From assembly GCA_017591395.1 (NCBI GenBank), contig WEDG01000846.1, positions 62,001 to 126,000 on the forward strand: DNA of 64,000 bases, given 5' to 3'. The translations under genes and the position numbers were made by a program. Position 1 is the first letter of the stretch. The number at the start of each line of letters is the position of its first letter. Origin of the DNA: Schistocephalus solidus (lineage: Eukaryota; Platyhelminthes; Cestoda; Diphyllobothriidea; Diphyllobothriidae). This document shows positions 34,858 to 47,763 of this stretch, one piece after another. The notes beneath the pieces were generated by a model. The model was given only the letters and a program-made list of their open reading frames with translations. It was not told the DNA's origin and made no database searches.

Positions 34858-37530
34858 CGTACTAACAACTGTGTGTTGGCTGGTGGGACTGGAACATGCG
34901 CCTAAAGGGAGAGTGCTACGATAGGGTCCCTTGAGTAATCTGTGAGTAATTATCAACTAATACAAGTCCAAATTCCCTATGTAAACCAGCCAGAAAACGA
35001 GCACTTGGATGAATGCTTAGAGCGTTCGCCATCTTCTCAACGCGTCGTAAGTTCGATTCTCCGGTAGTGCAGACACTGGGGTCTGTCATGGCTGACTGAC
35101 GACGGTTAATAAGAGAGAAGTGATCACTGAAGTCTCCCTTGTCATTGCCGGCAACATTCAACTGACTCTCTTACTATTTGACACAAATTGGCTTCTGTCG
35201 GGGATAGATAATTAGCCTAAAAACAGAGTGGACGAGGAATCCATGAACGTTCATCAAGGATGCATCTCAATATTCCGGCAGGACAACGAGCACGCAGCTC
35301 AATGGTTTGGCCGTCGCACAACTGAGCCACTGGTCACGTATTCGATACTCTTTGTAGAACAACTAGAGTTGGCTATTACTGACCAACAGTGGATAATAAG
35401 CCATTCTCGTCACCCTTACCTCTGCCGACAATATTCATCGGCCCATGCTACTCTTAGCTGCAGCGTGACCGCTAACGTTGCTGAAGAGTGAGCCTTAACA
35501 CAAAGAGGGACGAATGAGTTACGATAGCGATCGTTGAGCGTTCACCAAATAATGCAAGTTAATATTCACGATCAAAGCCTGTCAGACAAGGGGTGCGTGG
35601 CTCACAGAGTATGGATTTGCACTTCTGATCAGTGGGTCACGGGTTCGAACCTCGGGCGTTGCAACACCAGGGGTTGGTTATGCCTGACTGACCACGGCTA
35701 AAAAGTCAGAAATTGGCATCAAAGTTCTCCTTGGCTTTTCCGACAATATTCATCTGCCTCTTCTGCTATTGGCTGCAGAGCAGTTGCTGACTTTCGAGGG
35801 AGTAAGACTTAAGCCGAAAAAAAGGAGAGTGAGTTACGTTAGCGATTGTTGAGCGTTTATCAAAGAATGCAAGACAATATTTCCGACAAAAGCCAACAAG
35901 ACAAGAGGTCCGTGGCTCAAAGCTTACAGTGTTCAGCATCTGACCAATGGATCTCAGGATCGATCATCTGGACTTGCAATACCTTTGGTTGGATATTACT
36001 GGCTGACGAATGCTTAGAAGTCCGAAATAGCCACATCAATTTTCCTTTCATTTGCCGGCAATATTCATCTGCCTCGTCTGCTACTGGGTGCAGAGCGGCT
36101 GATGACGGTGCTGGAGACTGAGCCTAAAGTCCAAGAGGATCGAGTGAGTTTAGTTATATATCGGTAAGCGTTCATCTATGAATGCATGTCAACATTTGCG
36201 ATCAAAGTCATTCAGACAAGGGTTTCATGGCTCAAAATTTATAGCGTTGCTCATCTGATCATTGAATCGCGATTTCGTACTGGGGTTTTGCAACACCTGG
36301 TGTTGGGTATGACGAGCTGACCACGGCTAATAAGCCAGAAATGAGCATTCCAGTTTTCCCTGTCTTTGCCGGCAATATTCACCTGCCCCTTCTGCTACTG
36401 GGTGCAGAGCGGCAGATGACGGTGCTGGGGCGTGAGCCTCAAGTCAAAGAGGGACGAGTAAGTTACGTTAGCAATCGGCGAGCGTTCATCAATGAATGCA
36501 AGTAAATATTCCCAAGTAAAGCCCTCCAGACAAGGGGTCAATGGCTCAAAGTTTATAGCATTGCACATCTGATCAACAGACCGCAGGTTCGATTCTCGGG
36601 TGTTGCAACACCTTGGGTTGGGTATGACTGGCTGACCACTGCTAATAAGGCAGAAATGGGCATTCCAATTTTCCTTGACTTCGCCGTTAACTTTCATCAA
36701 CCGCTTCTACTACTGGCTACAGAGCGTTTGCTGACGGTGCTGGAGACTGATCCGCAAGTCAGAGATGGACCAGTGAGTTACGTTACAGATCGGTGAGCGT
36801 TCATCAATGAATGCATGTCAATTTTCGCTTTCAGACAAGGAGCAGAGATGTAAGGTAGCTGTCGCTGAGCGTCTGTCAACGAATGCAATTTAACATTCCC
36901 GATCAAATCTGCAAATAAACGAGCACGTTGCTCATTGTTTAGATCGTTGGACTTTTTATCAGTGGTTCGCGTGTTTGATCGTCGGTTGGAGCGCTATCTT
37001 GTATTGCGTTTAACTAACTGTCGACGGCTAATGAAACCGAAATGGCTTGTTCAGTTTCCCTTGACTTTGTCGGCAATATTCACCTGCGTCTTCTGCTCAG
37101 TAGCTGCAGAACGGCTGCTGCCGTTTCTTCGGAATGAGCCTCAAGGTGAGGGGGACGATTTAGCTTCGCTATTCGTGCGTGCGCGTTCATCAATGAATGT
37201 ACTTAACTTAAATTAACTAAATATTCCCGCTCAAAACCGGCAAATCAACGAGCACGTGGCTCCATGGTTAGAGCTTTGGTCTTCTGATCAGTGGTCCGCG
37301 GGTTCGATCCTTACGTGTTTCCCCAGCTGTGGTTGGGTATGACTGGCTGACAACGGTTAATAAGACAGAGATCGTATCTCTGCACAACCTTGCCTTCGAC
37401 GGCAATCTTCATCCACCTTTTCTACTCTTAGCTGCTGAGCGGCTGCTGACGGTGCTGGAGAGTGAGCACCAAGTCAGAGCGGGACGATTGGGTTCCGATA
37501 ACGATCGTTGAACTTTCGAAAATGAATGCA
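34858..37530 (+). repeat. Tandem array of tRNA-headed SINE-like monomers, right block (about 8 units)
   Basis: Resumes in the tail of a monomer (GTTGGCTGGTGGGACTGGA). Heads lie near 35003, 35291, 35593, 35909, 36223, 36538, 36924 and 37255. Several units (35593-36538) share a variant lead-in (CAGACAAGGGGTC), a CATCTGATCAAC anticodon-loop region, GCAACACCTGGGGTTGGG, and GACCACGGCTAATAAGCC. This distinguishes them from most left-block units. The unit at about 36840 is partly duplicated, giving a 386-base step. The array ends at about 37530 after GATCGTTGAACTTTCG. Confidence 0.92.
37257..37310 (+). promoter_or_regulatory. Internal Pol III A and B boxes in the best-preserved array monomer
   Basis: The A-box-like TGGCTCCATGGTTAGAGC (37257-37274) and a consensus-quality B box GGTTCGATCC (37301-37310) are spaced as in tRNA genes. 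Most other monomers keep weaker versions. Confidence 0.6.
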
Positions 37531-38159
37531 GGGCAAAGCGTTATAGCATGGCAGTTATTTTCCGCTAGAAATAATTCCTCAATTTATTATTAGAAACAGT
37601 GAAGTCTGAAATTACCTACACATGCTGAGTGGAAATATTATGAAGAGATTTCAATAATGGTCGAAAAGTCTTTGAATCACGCATGAATCATGTTTGTATG
37701 TTACTGTTTTCGCAAGAGTCTTATGACCGGAAGCAAACAAAATTAGCTTAAAACAGTGGTAAATAACTAGGTTCGCAAAATTGAAAGCTGTGGTTAATAT
37801 TTCTGCAAATAGAAATCTCAGACATTATCTTCAGAAATTTTGATGAAAACGAAATTTATGCATAAGCCTCTACCATGAAGCGTTAGCGTCTTGTAAACTA
37901 AAACCCCGGAAAGAATCATCACAAAACCCAAAGCGTTCTCTGTATATGCCAGAAGTAATGCAAAGAATTGTGACCACCTCACAACCAATCTGTGAGTGAT
38001 GGCCCTCAAAAAGCTGAGCTTCATTCAGAATTTTTCCAAAGTGCCTTTATCACGAAACAATCTCTGGAGGTTTGTTCTCAATCTTACTTCGTCATCAAAA
38101 CACTTTTGCACAAAATATTATTAACACCGCAGCTAGTTTTGGTGGATGTTAAGTAGGTG
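37531..38159. other. Spacer between the SINE array and the CR1/L2-like element
   Basis: AT-rich, nothing recognised. Confidence 0.45.
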
Positions 38160-39485
38160 AATCCGGCCAAATTTTCTGGAATGGATGAGATACTAGGTAT
38201 ACACCTATATCATCTAGGTAAAGAATTAGCAGTACCACTCTGTGTTATCTTCCGAAAATCGTTCAAAGCGGGTGAAAGTCCTGATACATAGAAGATGGCA
38301 AATGTTATGCCCATCCATAAGGGTGTATAACGGCTATATCCCACCAACAACTGGTTGCTAAGACTGACCTTCATTGGCGGTAAGCTAATGTTAAGGATAA
38401 TTAAAAATTCAATTATATCGCTCGATACATTTCTCTGTCAAATCAGCTTAGTTGAGCATGGCTGCTGTGAGAGGAGATAGTGTCTTACAAATATTCTGAA
38501 GTTGCTCAAACATTGTTCAACGTACATAATCGAAGGACATCGAAAATATGTTATTTACTAAAACTTCGGCCTGTTGTCTGATTGTGATCCACGTAAGCAC
38601 CACATTCTAATTTCCTCAGACTTTGTGATAACAGGATGTCTCCTAAGCTGGAATCAAGATACCTGAAAGGATCTTGGACAGAAAGGTACTGTGAGGGGCA
38701 CCTGTCCAGAATGAGTGCCTGTTAAATTTGGAGACCCAGAAGGCTCAGTTATTTGGTTGCTCCTATACTTTCTCTATGCTATTGACTGGTACGGGTGATA
38801 AAAGACAAAAGAGACTACCAGGTTATACAATAGGACATAGATAAGCTGTATGTGAGGAAAAACGAACTGTCGCATGAAATTCAATGCAAAAACGTGCGTG
38901 GTAATGCACAAGGCGTCAGCAAGCTGCAGACAAACTGCACCAACGCAACATTATGTTTTGAAAAATCTAACTTTTTATACCTTTGGCGTGCAATAAGACG
39001 TTGATTTATTCAGTTAAGTTGACTTAAGCATCACAGCCTATTGTTCCGAATTCGCAGTGATGTACAAACCAGTTATGAGCGTGATACGACGAAGGTATGG
39101 CATATAGAGCATTTGGGTTGCAGCAATTCGAATATGCGGCGACCGTGGCTTCGAAAGATATATGACTTGCTTCAAAGGTTGTTCGTGAACTGAAATATTC
39201 TATATAAAAGCAGTGTCTGAGTGCCTAAAAGCTCTATCCTCTCCACTATGAACAGGTCAGAGGTGACCTTATGGCAATATTATGGTTGCAAAGGTCCTTA
39301 ATCTGGATGTCAGCTGGGAAGATCTGTTTGAAGTGACATCAACAACGAATATCCGAAGTCATGATTGCCTGATAAAAAGGAACTGTGTCATACCAATCAC
39401 GCTTATCCTTTTTTCCAAAGAGTCGATGGTCTGTAGAATTATTGAGGGGTGTATTGTGTCCGGTCCTTCACATCGAGTGTGTTGA
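38160..39485 (+). mobile_element. Decayed CR1/L2-like non-LTR retrotransposon reverse transcriptase
   Basis: Plus-strand conceptual translation with several stops and frame changes shows the RT order. FSGMDEILGIHL corresponds to the usual SPGPDGI region. PLCVIFRKSFKAGESPDT and MANVMPIHKG follow, then LRLTFIGGKLMLRIIKNSI and a GDPEGSVIWLLLYFLYAIDW segment corresponding to the family's GVPQGS region and the strand after it. Near the end, LDVSWEDLFEVTSTTNIRSH matches the C-terminal domain of CR1/L2-type proteins. The endonuclease domain is absent and the copy is clearly inactive. The tail module matches in kind the fragment at 33.3 kb, so the two may belong to one family. Confidence 0.8.
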
Positions 39486-42257
39486 CGAAACGCCTAGGCT
39501 ATCACCTGTTATCACAGCTTATCTAATAAATTATTTGGATAACTATAAACATACTACCTTTTGATTTCAATAGATTGTTTTGTTTACATTTAACTTTGAG
39601 TCTAATTTATCTGTTAGTGCGAATGCACTGCATGTGTTGTTCGCTGTAATTTCGTAAATGCCTCACCTTTTAAGATTAAAGCGTCATTATTAGTTGTATG
39701 CATTGTAAGAAACTGTACACATGAAAACCTGTAAAAACTTTGTAACCTGACTACTTATCCCTCATATCTGCACATGCTAAATGGAGTTCTAAAGCGCTTT
39801 TGTTGTGCGCTATACACATAATGATAGATACTATGCGGTTGATGAAAACGCCGAAGAGAAGATGTCCTTCAAAAATAGACAAGGATATTGGAGTTTGCGG
39901 TCGTATAATACTGTATGCTGCCAAATGGTTTACAGTTTGCTGTGAATGACTAAATGATGCTCGTGTCCTTTTCGATTAATCAAAGCCAAGGACCCCTTGT
40001 CTTCCTGATGGGCCATAATTGCATTGAAATGCAACAAATGTTTTTACACATTTTCTTGACTGCTGGACAAAACTAACTTGGATGCATTTAAACATGTTTG
40101 TTGTTCTTTTATTTGAAAATTAAGTATTTTGTCCGCAGGACGACTTTAGTTGATATTAAATTGAATTGCCGAGAGTTAACTGGAAATTAATGGAGAGAAT
40201 CAGAAAACTAGAAGAGTTTCAAAGGATTCTTTGACAAAATCATGGTAGCAACAATAGTCCCCGCGTCCGAGTTTCAAATCGATTTCAATTCTCTGTAGCT
40301 TCTAGGATGCTCTGTTAATCTCCCTCAGCTGGCCCTCTCCTAGTAGGGCTACAAATAAGGTTCAACATCAGAAGTAGCCTTTATCCATAAGCCAAAATAA
40401 AAATTCGTTACTTTAGAATTCTCAGTGAAAATCCATGTTGCCTCCCTTTCTGAGATGATGCTGTATTATTGGATATGTCAACAGCTGAAATTAAGTTTTT
40501 CGTATAAAAATGAACATTTGCTCGGATTTTGTCAGGTTTCTGTCAGTTAACAATTTCATCACTTAAGAGGATGTTGTATTTAAACATCGTGGTAAGGTTT
40601 GTAAGACTGCGTCATTAACAGCTTATCTTCAGACCTATTGAATGTCACGGCTAGAGTGCTTTCAGAAGTATCAACTGGGCTGGCTTTTCGTGTGAAGTGT
40701 CATAGAAACCAGCATTCTACTAGTTCGCCCCAGTCTAATCAAATATTACCTTATATGCGTTTGCGCAATTGCAGTGTTATTTTAGCTATGCTTGCTAAGA
40801 TCAGAGAAATTTAGTCGAAAAAGCACCATAATTTGGTAACAATCGAGCGCAAATACTATTGACCAGCGGCAAAGTTGAAGACGATATTTCAAAGAAACTG
40901 TTCGATAATCAGTAAAACTCCATAAAAAACCTAGTATTCAAAAGGTCCATCCCTCAAATTATACGGTTAGTCAGTATGCAACTAAACTTTTAATTTTACG
41001 ATGTATTCTATTCATTACGTAATTTCTGATAATTTAAATCATATGAACATCCGCTTACTATATAAAACAAAGAGACACTATTAGCAATCGTCATACCTTT
41101 GCGTTGAAAAGGCTGCGCATGCACTCACTTTGTAGATAACTTAACTCATGGCTGAATTTTGTTGGAAGTTTATATCTATGACATTGCAACTATTTATCGA
41201 CCGATACTTCAATTTTTAAATGCTGCTAAAAGTGTTTATCCAAGACAAATGCCCTCTTGAATATAATTTTTTTAATTCATTGAAATGTTTAAGTTTTAGT
41301 TACTTCCTCATATGAATTTGTAAGAACTAAATTTGAAAGTAACTTGACCCCTCTTTCAGTCGCTCTACACAAGCCACCAGACTTGAGCTTCAGGGCCAAG
41401 GGTCCTTTCGCAGAGAACTTATTATTTGACTCGGAAGGCATGTTTTCCTGTTTTTTTTTAATTTCGGAATTCCAAACTAGGAACAAACTCTCGCAAACTG
41501 TAAATCTTAACTTTTGAACGTCAAAAGCAAACAGGAAAAAAATCTGCAACGTTGACTTGACTGAAAAACTGAACACTTGTCAGCATGTCTGTCAAGCAAA
41601 CAGAGCTCCCCTGGTAGGAGCGATTGTCATCGTATTTTATGAATAATGTAATTCAAACAAATTTGACCGGTAGACTGTTGTCTACGGAATTTTAACGCGC
41701 AGGCATGTTTATTGTAGCAATAAATCTAGTTAATTTACTTCTAAAATAAAAAGCAAACATTGCAAGGCGGAAAATAATTGTGTATTTATTTATTACTGAC
41801 GGCCTGTTGGCCGTTTGTATCACGTTATTTTGGTTGATATTTTTCAGCTCAGATATAAATTTCAACTTTTGAACCAAGCCTGAAGGGGTTGGTTCCGACA
41901 AATTTACTCCAAGTTCGCGTGTGAATTTCCCTAAAAATTAAACGAGGCAGCGTGCCCCCTGAGGTACACTATACTAGAAAACACGCAAAGGAAGTTGAGG
42001 TCCCCGACATGAAGGCGCGTGTTTGGGGTTTAAGCTTATACCTAGGCTGAAATTATGCTAAATACCTGCGTATTACATACCTGAAGTGACTTGCAGCACA
42101 TCCTCAAACATACTAAATGAAATGCTCAAAATTCTTGCCAGGTACGTTAGGAAAAGTCTGTTTAAAATAAAAATCAAAGGTGGAAGCACACCTATCGGTT
42201 TCGGGACTCACTACTCCCGTGCAGCCTTGGGCCCCGCCACCAGCCATGCAGAATGGC
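39486..42257. other. AT-rich stretch, nothing recognised
   Basis: About 2.8 kb. The largest open frame (41289-41576, minus, 95 codons) has no recognisable domain. Confidence 0.45.
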
Positions 42258-42390
42258 AGAATGACATTACCGACAAAGTCAAGGGGACTGGAATGGCCAT
42301 TTCTGACTTATTAGCCGTCATCAGCCAGTCATACCCAGTGTCAGGTGGTGCACCATCAAAGGATCGAATCCGCGACCTGCGTGGTAATAC
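42258..42390 (-). mobile_element. tRNA-derived SINE fragment, reverse
   Basis: The minus strand has GGTCGCGGATTCGATCC, the core ACTGGGTATGACTGGCTGAT, the GGCTAATAAG segment with AGAAATGGCCATTCCAGTCC, and CTTTGTCGG. Half of the tRNA-like head is missing. Confidence 0.8.
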
Positions 42391-45300
42391 GCTTAAGATA
42401 TTATTTTACAAAAAAACGATGTATTCAGTCGGTCTCATACCGGAAGCAACATTTAAAAACGTAAACGATCATTTTAAGTTAGCAACTTTGCTGATCCAAC
42501 ACCACCAGTGAATAAATCTATCATAAAACATGGCTAAATATCTCAAAGGCATGCTAATATGTTCACATCACAGGCTAAAAGTTATGCAAATGTAAGACTA
42601 GGGTATTCAGTCTTGAACGTGAATACAATTAAATAATTTATTCTATATTTGTGAAAGTTATTTTGTACCTTACATGTAGCGCCGAAACATGTATGGTAGC
42701 TGCTTTTTCGGTTTTCACTTAATCAGCATTCCACATCACATCCTAGCATCTTTCTTAAAACCACACAGATAACGAACCCCAGCATCATAGCACAAAAGGA
42801 ACCATGCTAATTTACGATAAAAGCGCATTAAGTACAAATTAGCACCAATTTCCTGCTGCGACATTTTTGTTAAATTTCTTTGAAGGGTTACCATGGCCGG
42901 TCGGCTCTGCAATTATTTTATAACGGAGAATTCCTCAACCAACGCTATATTTATAAGAAGACCGGAAATCCGCACTGCCAGATGTGGTAGACATTAAAAT
43001 TTGCAAGAATTTGCTAACCACCATCTGCCCGCTGAGATCGCACTTTATTACCAGTGGTATCAAAAAAGGAAGCGAAACACTAATCATCTGGAAAAAGGAT
43101 GCTTAAGGCAGAGACACATCTCTGCAGGCGAAGCTCTGCAAAGGCATAAGGAGCATGTGCGATGTGGCCTTACTGCCTTTGTTAGCTCATTAGTAGGGCA
43201 CTCGGTGAAGGCGAAACGTTTTCCGTATATTAACCTTTTTTATTTTACCTACAGTCTTCTTGAGCTCTGGATAAAGCTAAAAGTTCAGTTCCCACCATTT
43301 TATTCCCACGCATATTTCCAAAAGACCTGATTTATAGGTTCACTGCAATAGTGACTCCACGTTTCTGACTGTTGCTTAAAAACTAATTCCAGAATCATGA
43401 ATTAAAAGGAAGATCAGTGCAGGGAAACCAAGCACATAATTTTCAAATTGCACAAAATGCTTCTATGGAAATGGGTATTTAAAAATATTTTTCTGATTTT
43501 TACCTCAAGTTTACTTTAAATGTTAGAACGAAAATAATAAGCTACCTTTATTCTCCATTAAAATAACCAACATGCAATAATCTTCAGTGTTCACCCATAG
43601 ACCTTTTAGAAATTTACACCTGGTGCTAAAATAATCAAAAAAAGGATTCCTCTCAACGTGGAATAATACCAAAAAGCGGAAATTAATTTCCTGCTTCTAT
43701 AAGTTCAGCATATCAAGTATAAAATGAAAAACGTTTCGGGACATGTCGAGCATATAATTTAACGCAAATCTTCGATAGGTGCTAAAGAGGTCAGTTCCAG
43801 GAAGAAAAAGAATATGCGATTGCCGGGAGAAGATATTCATTGACGTGACGCCACTCATTCTCATTCGACCCTATCATTAGAAATAGTCGGAAACATTCAG
43901 CTACGCTGTATATTTTTTTATAATTGTATTATTTCAAAAGGCCTCTGCTGTTATCTTCGTTTTCCTAAGCTCATAAAAACCCAGCATATTTTTTTAACTT
44001 TTTAATGTTCTTTAACTTGCGGAAGATGATCTACCGCAGGTAATGCGTAATCAACATTTCAGCGAATATCTTGGCATGAATTTCATCATGATATTTTGGT
44101 TCTTTAAGGACATTCAACGCTCATAAAGCCTTTTACTATGGAACACTACCTGTCGGATAGCAGGCAGGATTTGGGCGAAATTAAAGTTTGTTGGACATCA
44201 AATACATGTCCTTAGCTATTGAGTATCACAGAGAAGTCCAAAGTTTTCGCGCATTGAGCTCTAAAAGATTTTTCAAATAAATGCCTTCTGCAACCGGAAA
44301 TGTCGATCTTATTTCAAGGAAAATTGGGTGGAGGCAAGTGTAAGAAATCACTTTGTGTTCTCAAAATAAGTTAAAATTCAGCTTTAGAAATTTCTATATG
44401 CTAATTGCTCATGTTTTTGCCACAACTTGTAGAAATCAACTCGTTTAAGAGAATTTTTATTTTTTAAAGCAGCACTGAAGAGAGTGAACCAAATGCCTAC
44501 TGGATAGTGGATTAATTTACGTCCAGAAAAACCTACGTTTAATGGGAAACATGCAATAAAATACATTTTTTGTATAATCCGCTAATCCACATCTTGAAAA
44601 CGCAATGGACAGAAGGTTAGGATGTTTTTCAAACTCTTAGTATATATTTGGGTACTTTGTTGTGTATTTTTGGTGTAAGAAAAGGACATTCAATTTACAA
44701 AATGTAACACAAACGCTCGAATATAAAGCCAAATATGCGTTCTTTCATTTCCAGCAGAGAATGTATCACTTATTTACAGGGAAGTCACAAAACCGATAAA
44801 AGTTTCACATATTCACTTTGACTTACCCTTTCCAAAAGTAAAAGTCCTCATAGATTCGTCAGAAATGTATCTTATCAATGTGATTCTGAAAATTTTTTTA
44901 AATTGATCTTGGGCACATTACTTGTCGACTTTTGTTGTGATGTTCATTTTTCTCGAAAACGACTTTTCATGTTTGTGTGAATCAACATCTCTGACGCAAC
45001 GACCATGTATATAAGAAAAATATCCGAAAGATCCCTACTTTGGTCAATGCTTTTAGAAATTATCTTATTGGGCAGGTTTCGATAAACACCCAGAACATGC
45101 TCTACTTTTGTTGCTAATCGATTGAAAACGGTGAAAATGTTAAAATATTTAACTGAAGTTTAAGGATGATCTGAAACTATTTGTAATCCAACACCAGAAT
45201 TACTCATAAAGAAATTTGGCGAAAGAACAGTTCTCATAAGATACACAAAAAGGTATGTTTACGTTATCATCTTTGCACTTCTATTCAAATATTTTCGTCA

Positions 45301-46063
45301 CATATACTGCAATTTTTCCCGCTTTTTAAAAAAGTATTTATCCGCAAAGTTATATTACTTTTCACATTTCCTTTAAGTGTTGAATTTGTTTAAGGTTGCT
45401 ACTTGTTATTTTAAATTTTGTTGCATGCTTCGATGCCGGTTTGCGAGTGATTATCGGTATTTCGTAAATTTTGGCCTTTTGCGTGTTTTACTTTTGGCAT
45501 GTTTTACTCTAATGCACGTAAGCTTACGTCACCAACTCCTATTTCTTTTACTTTAATTTGAAGGAAAGTCAGGAACTGCCAATAATGTATGACAATTTCA
45601 GTGGAGCGCACAGAAAACAGCGGAGACTTTGCACCATTTGAGGATAAACAAAGTCCCAAAACTGAAGTCGGAGAGTATCTACTATCAGTAAAGAAGAAGA
45701 GGGTTGTTCGTTCGCTGGAATCATGGCTTTATTATTCTGGGCTTCCCAACTATTACTGCAGTCCTACATGAAAGATAAACGCGGCTTTAAAAAACAAGCA
45801 AAAGTTATGGGAAGCAGGGGCCAATCATCAAAAAATGACGTGTGTTCGGAGATGGCTGCGCAGGGCCCTGTATGCGGGCACCAGATCGATAAACCGAGTG
45901 ACCGAGGTCTCAGGCCTCCATCCATTATCGACTTCTCTTGCTTCTGGCGCGGGCGTTTGTGTCTGCCAATTTAAACTTGTGACCCGTTTCGTATTTTCGG
46001 GAGTGCTACTTGTGAGAATTATTCACCCCGGCTCACAGTCTGTTTATACTGGTGTATGCACGA
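42391..46063. other. AT-rich stretch, nothing recognised
   Basis: About 3.7 kb. Open frames at 43001-43330 and 45589-45974 (plus) show no domain I know. The patch at 45840-46030 is more GC-rich and may belong to the retroelement fragment that follows it. Confidence 0.4.
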
Positions 46064-46165
46064 TCAAAGCATGCGTGAAGTCTGTCCTACATAAAAACGA
46101 GAACAACTTAGGCACTGGGTGGGATACACTACACCCGACTGTTCATTAGGATTTAAACTGGCCTT
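46064..46165 (-). mobile_element. Penelope-like GIY-YIG endonuclease scrap
   Basis: The minus-strand frame contains SGVVYPTQCLSC followed by FYVGQTSR, i.e. the GIY-YIG core with the Penelope-type CxxC pair between the two halves. The rest of the domain is missing or scrambled. It is more diverged than the copies at 2.4 and 58 kb, so it is probably a different family. Confidence 0.6.
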
Positions 46166-46529
46166 CAGGTTAATGGCTCTGCTACGTAGGATGGCTTTGG
46201 GTGGTCTGCAATTCCGACAACTAGTCCCACAATATGTAATATGCAAGTCCAAAGAAAAAGGAAGATGAAGGTTCACTGTTATACGACCCTGATGGTATGA
46301 AAGGGATGAACCGGTAGGGAAAAAGGCGACATTATATCAAATAGTATGTCAAAGAAAGATTCTAAATAGCCGTATAACCCATAAATCTGTTTATGCACTA
46401 AAAGCCTAAAGGAGCTAAAGTGCAAAAATCAAAAGGTGGTCTGAGTAGATTCTAAACGGGCTGAAAACACGGAAGACGTTGATCATCTTTACAGACAGAT
46501 AGGCATCAGATATTTGAATGTAGCAATTA

Positions 46530-46860
46530 ATTCCCTAAACCCATTTCTAACACCAAAATTTAAATAACTTAGCTCTTTCTCTAACCCGTAACACTTTGTC
46601 CTCACCCTAACTCTAAGAAACAAACACTTACCCTGAACCCTAAGCATATACGCTAGCCTAAACCAAAAGCAACATCTAAGCCAAACATCCAACTAGTAAG
46701 TTTCTTCTCTGTAAGACGTAACTCATCATCCTTAGTCCTCACCTTAAGCATATTAAACGAACATAATCCTACCTCTATATTATTTTCCAACCCCTAAAGC
46801 TACCCGGAAGCCCACTCTTAAACTCCAAAACCCAACCAAATCTTCACCAAATAAACAGAC
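46530..46860 (-). repeat. Telomere-like degenerate repeat, reverse copy
   Basis: C/T/A-rich sequence made of CCCTAA-like words (CCCTAAACCC, ACCCTAACTC, CTGAACCCTAAGC). This is the reverse complement of the cores at 18.8-21.1 kb. Confidence 0.6.
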
Positions 46861-47719
46861 GGAAGCTTAAGCATAACATGTCCCCGTTTAACACTAATAA
46901 ATCTTTGGACTAACATATTCAGTACACGCTCTGAACTTATCCTTTTTTCCCAAACGTGTTCTAGCAACCTGTTTTTGTACCAACCTGATGGAAGAATTTG
47001 CTGTATACTAAAATAAGGCATCCAGGAAGAGATAGGTATATTGTGAAGTATTACTATTTAAAGGTGTCTGTATTCTCCACCAACAAAAGTAGGAGTTCTT
47101 ATGACAAATATTTTTATCGGTTTTGGTTCCGCTTTACAATTGAAGCACGCTGTTCAAAAAGATATTCCATGTTATCTGTTTTAAAGTATCTCAAATAATA
47201 TGAAATTAAAATAACTAAGGAAATTAATAACTTTACTGAACTAAATGATTATTATTTTTTAAAATAATGAGGTTCTCTTTTTTAACCATCAGCGGAATGA
47301 ATGTCGTAGGAAAACATGTTCCCAGTAGCAATAAGCTGGGAATTTCGCAGAGGTTGAATTACTTTCACCTCTTCCATCAAACGCTATATTTCAGCATCAA
47401 GCCATTTGCGTTCGAGGTGATTTTTCTGTACCTGCTTAGTTCTTTAATATCCATTTGTCTAATGGTGTATAAGTTTAGAACTAGAGAAATTAGAAAGCAC
47501 AATTCTTGGAGGGCATTTTTTACACCGCCCAAGATGCTGACTGGGTATTTATAATAAAAACTGTAACTACAAGGCAATGTTGATTGAACAGTTGTTCTAT
47601 GTCCTCTCTGCATTTTTTGTAAGTAAAATTACAATTTCCTTGCTTTACGTTTATCCTGCCTCTTTTAAGATTTATCTCGTTTGTGTTTACTTGCGACGTT
47701 AACGTTATCCTCACCTCAC
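46861..47719. other. AT-rich stretch, nothing recognised
   Basis: Only short frames and no supported features. Confidence 0.4.
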
Positions 47720-47763
47720 TCAACTGGAATATTGCAAGCAACTAAGGCGCATTTGTCGGAAAT
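47720..47763 (-). CDS. Candidate terminal exon, cytoplasmic tail
   Basis: The acceptor ATTGCTTCCAG enters in the phase left by the helix exon and gives 14 residues (two Arg) before TGA. It is short, so chance is a real possibility. Confidence 0.22.

Noticed and set aside
28330..37530. Regularly spaced repeats resembling a CRISPR-like array
   Set aside because: The period is about 312 bases, the whole unit is repeated and diverged, and it carries tRNA-like heads. The surroundings are eukaryotic.
28330..37530. A cluster of functional tRNA genes
   Set aside because: A and B boxes are present in several units, but acceptor stems do not pair, the anticodon arms are poor, and each head continues into a shared SINE core.
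42086..42511. 141-codon plus-strand frame
   Set aside because: Its middle third is the antisense of a reverse SINE, and the rest has no recognisable features.
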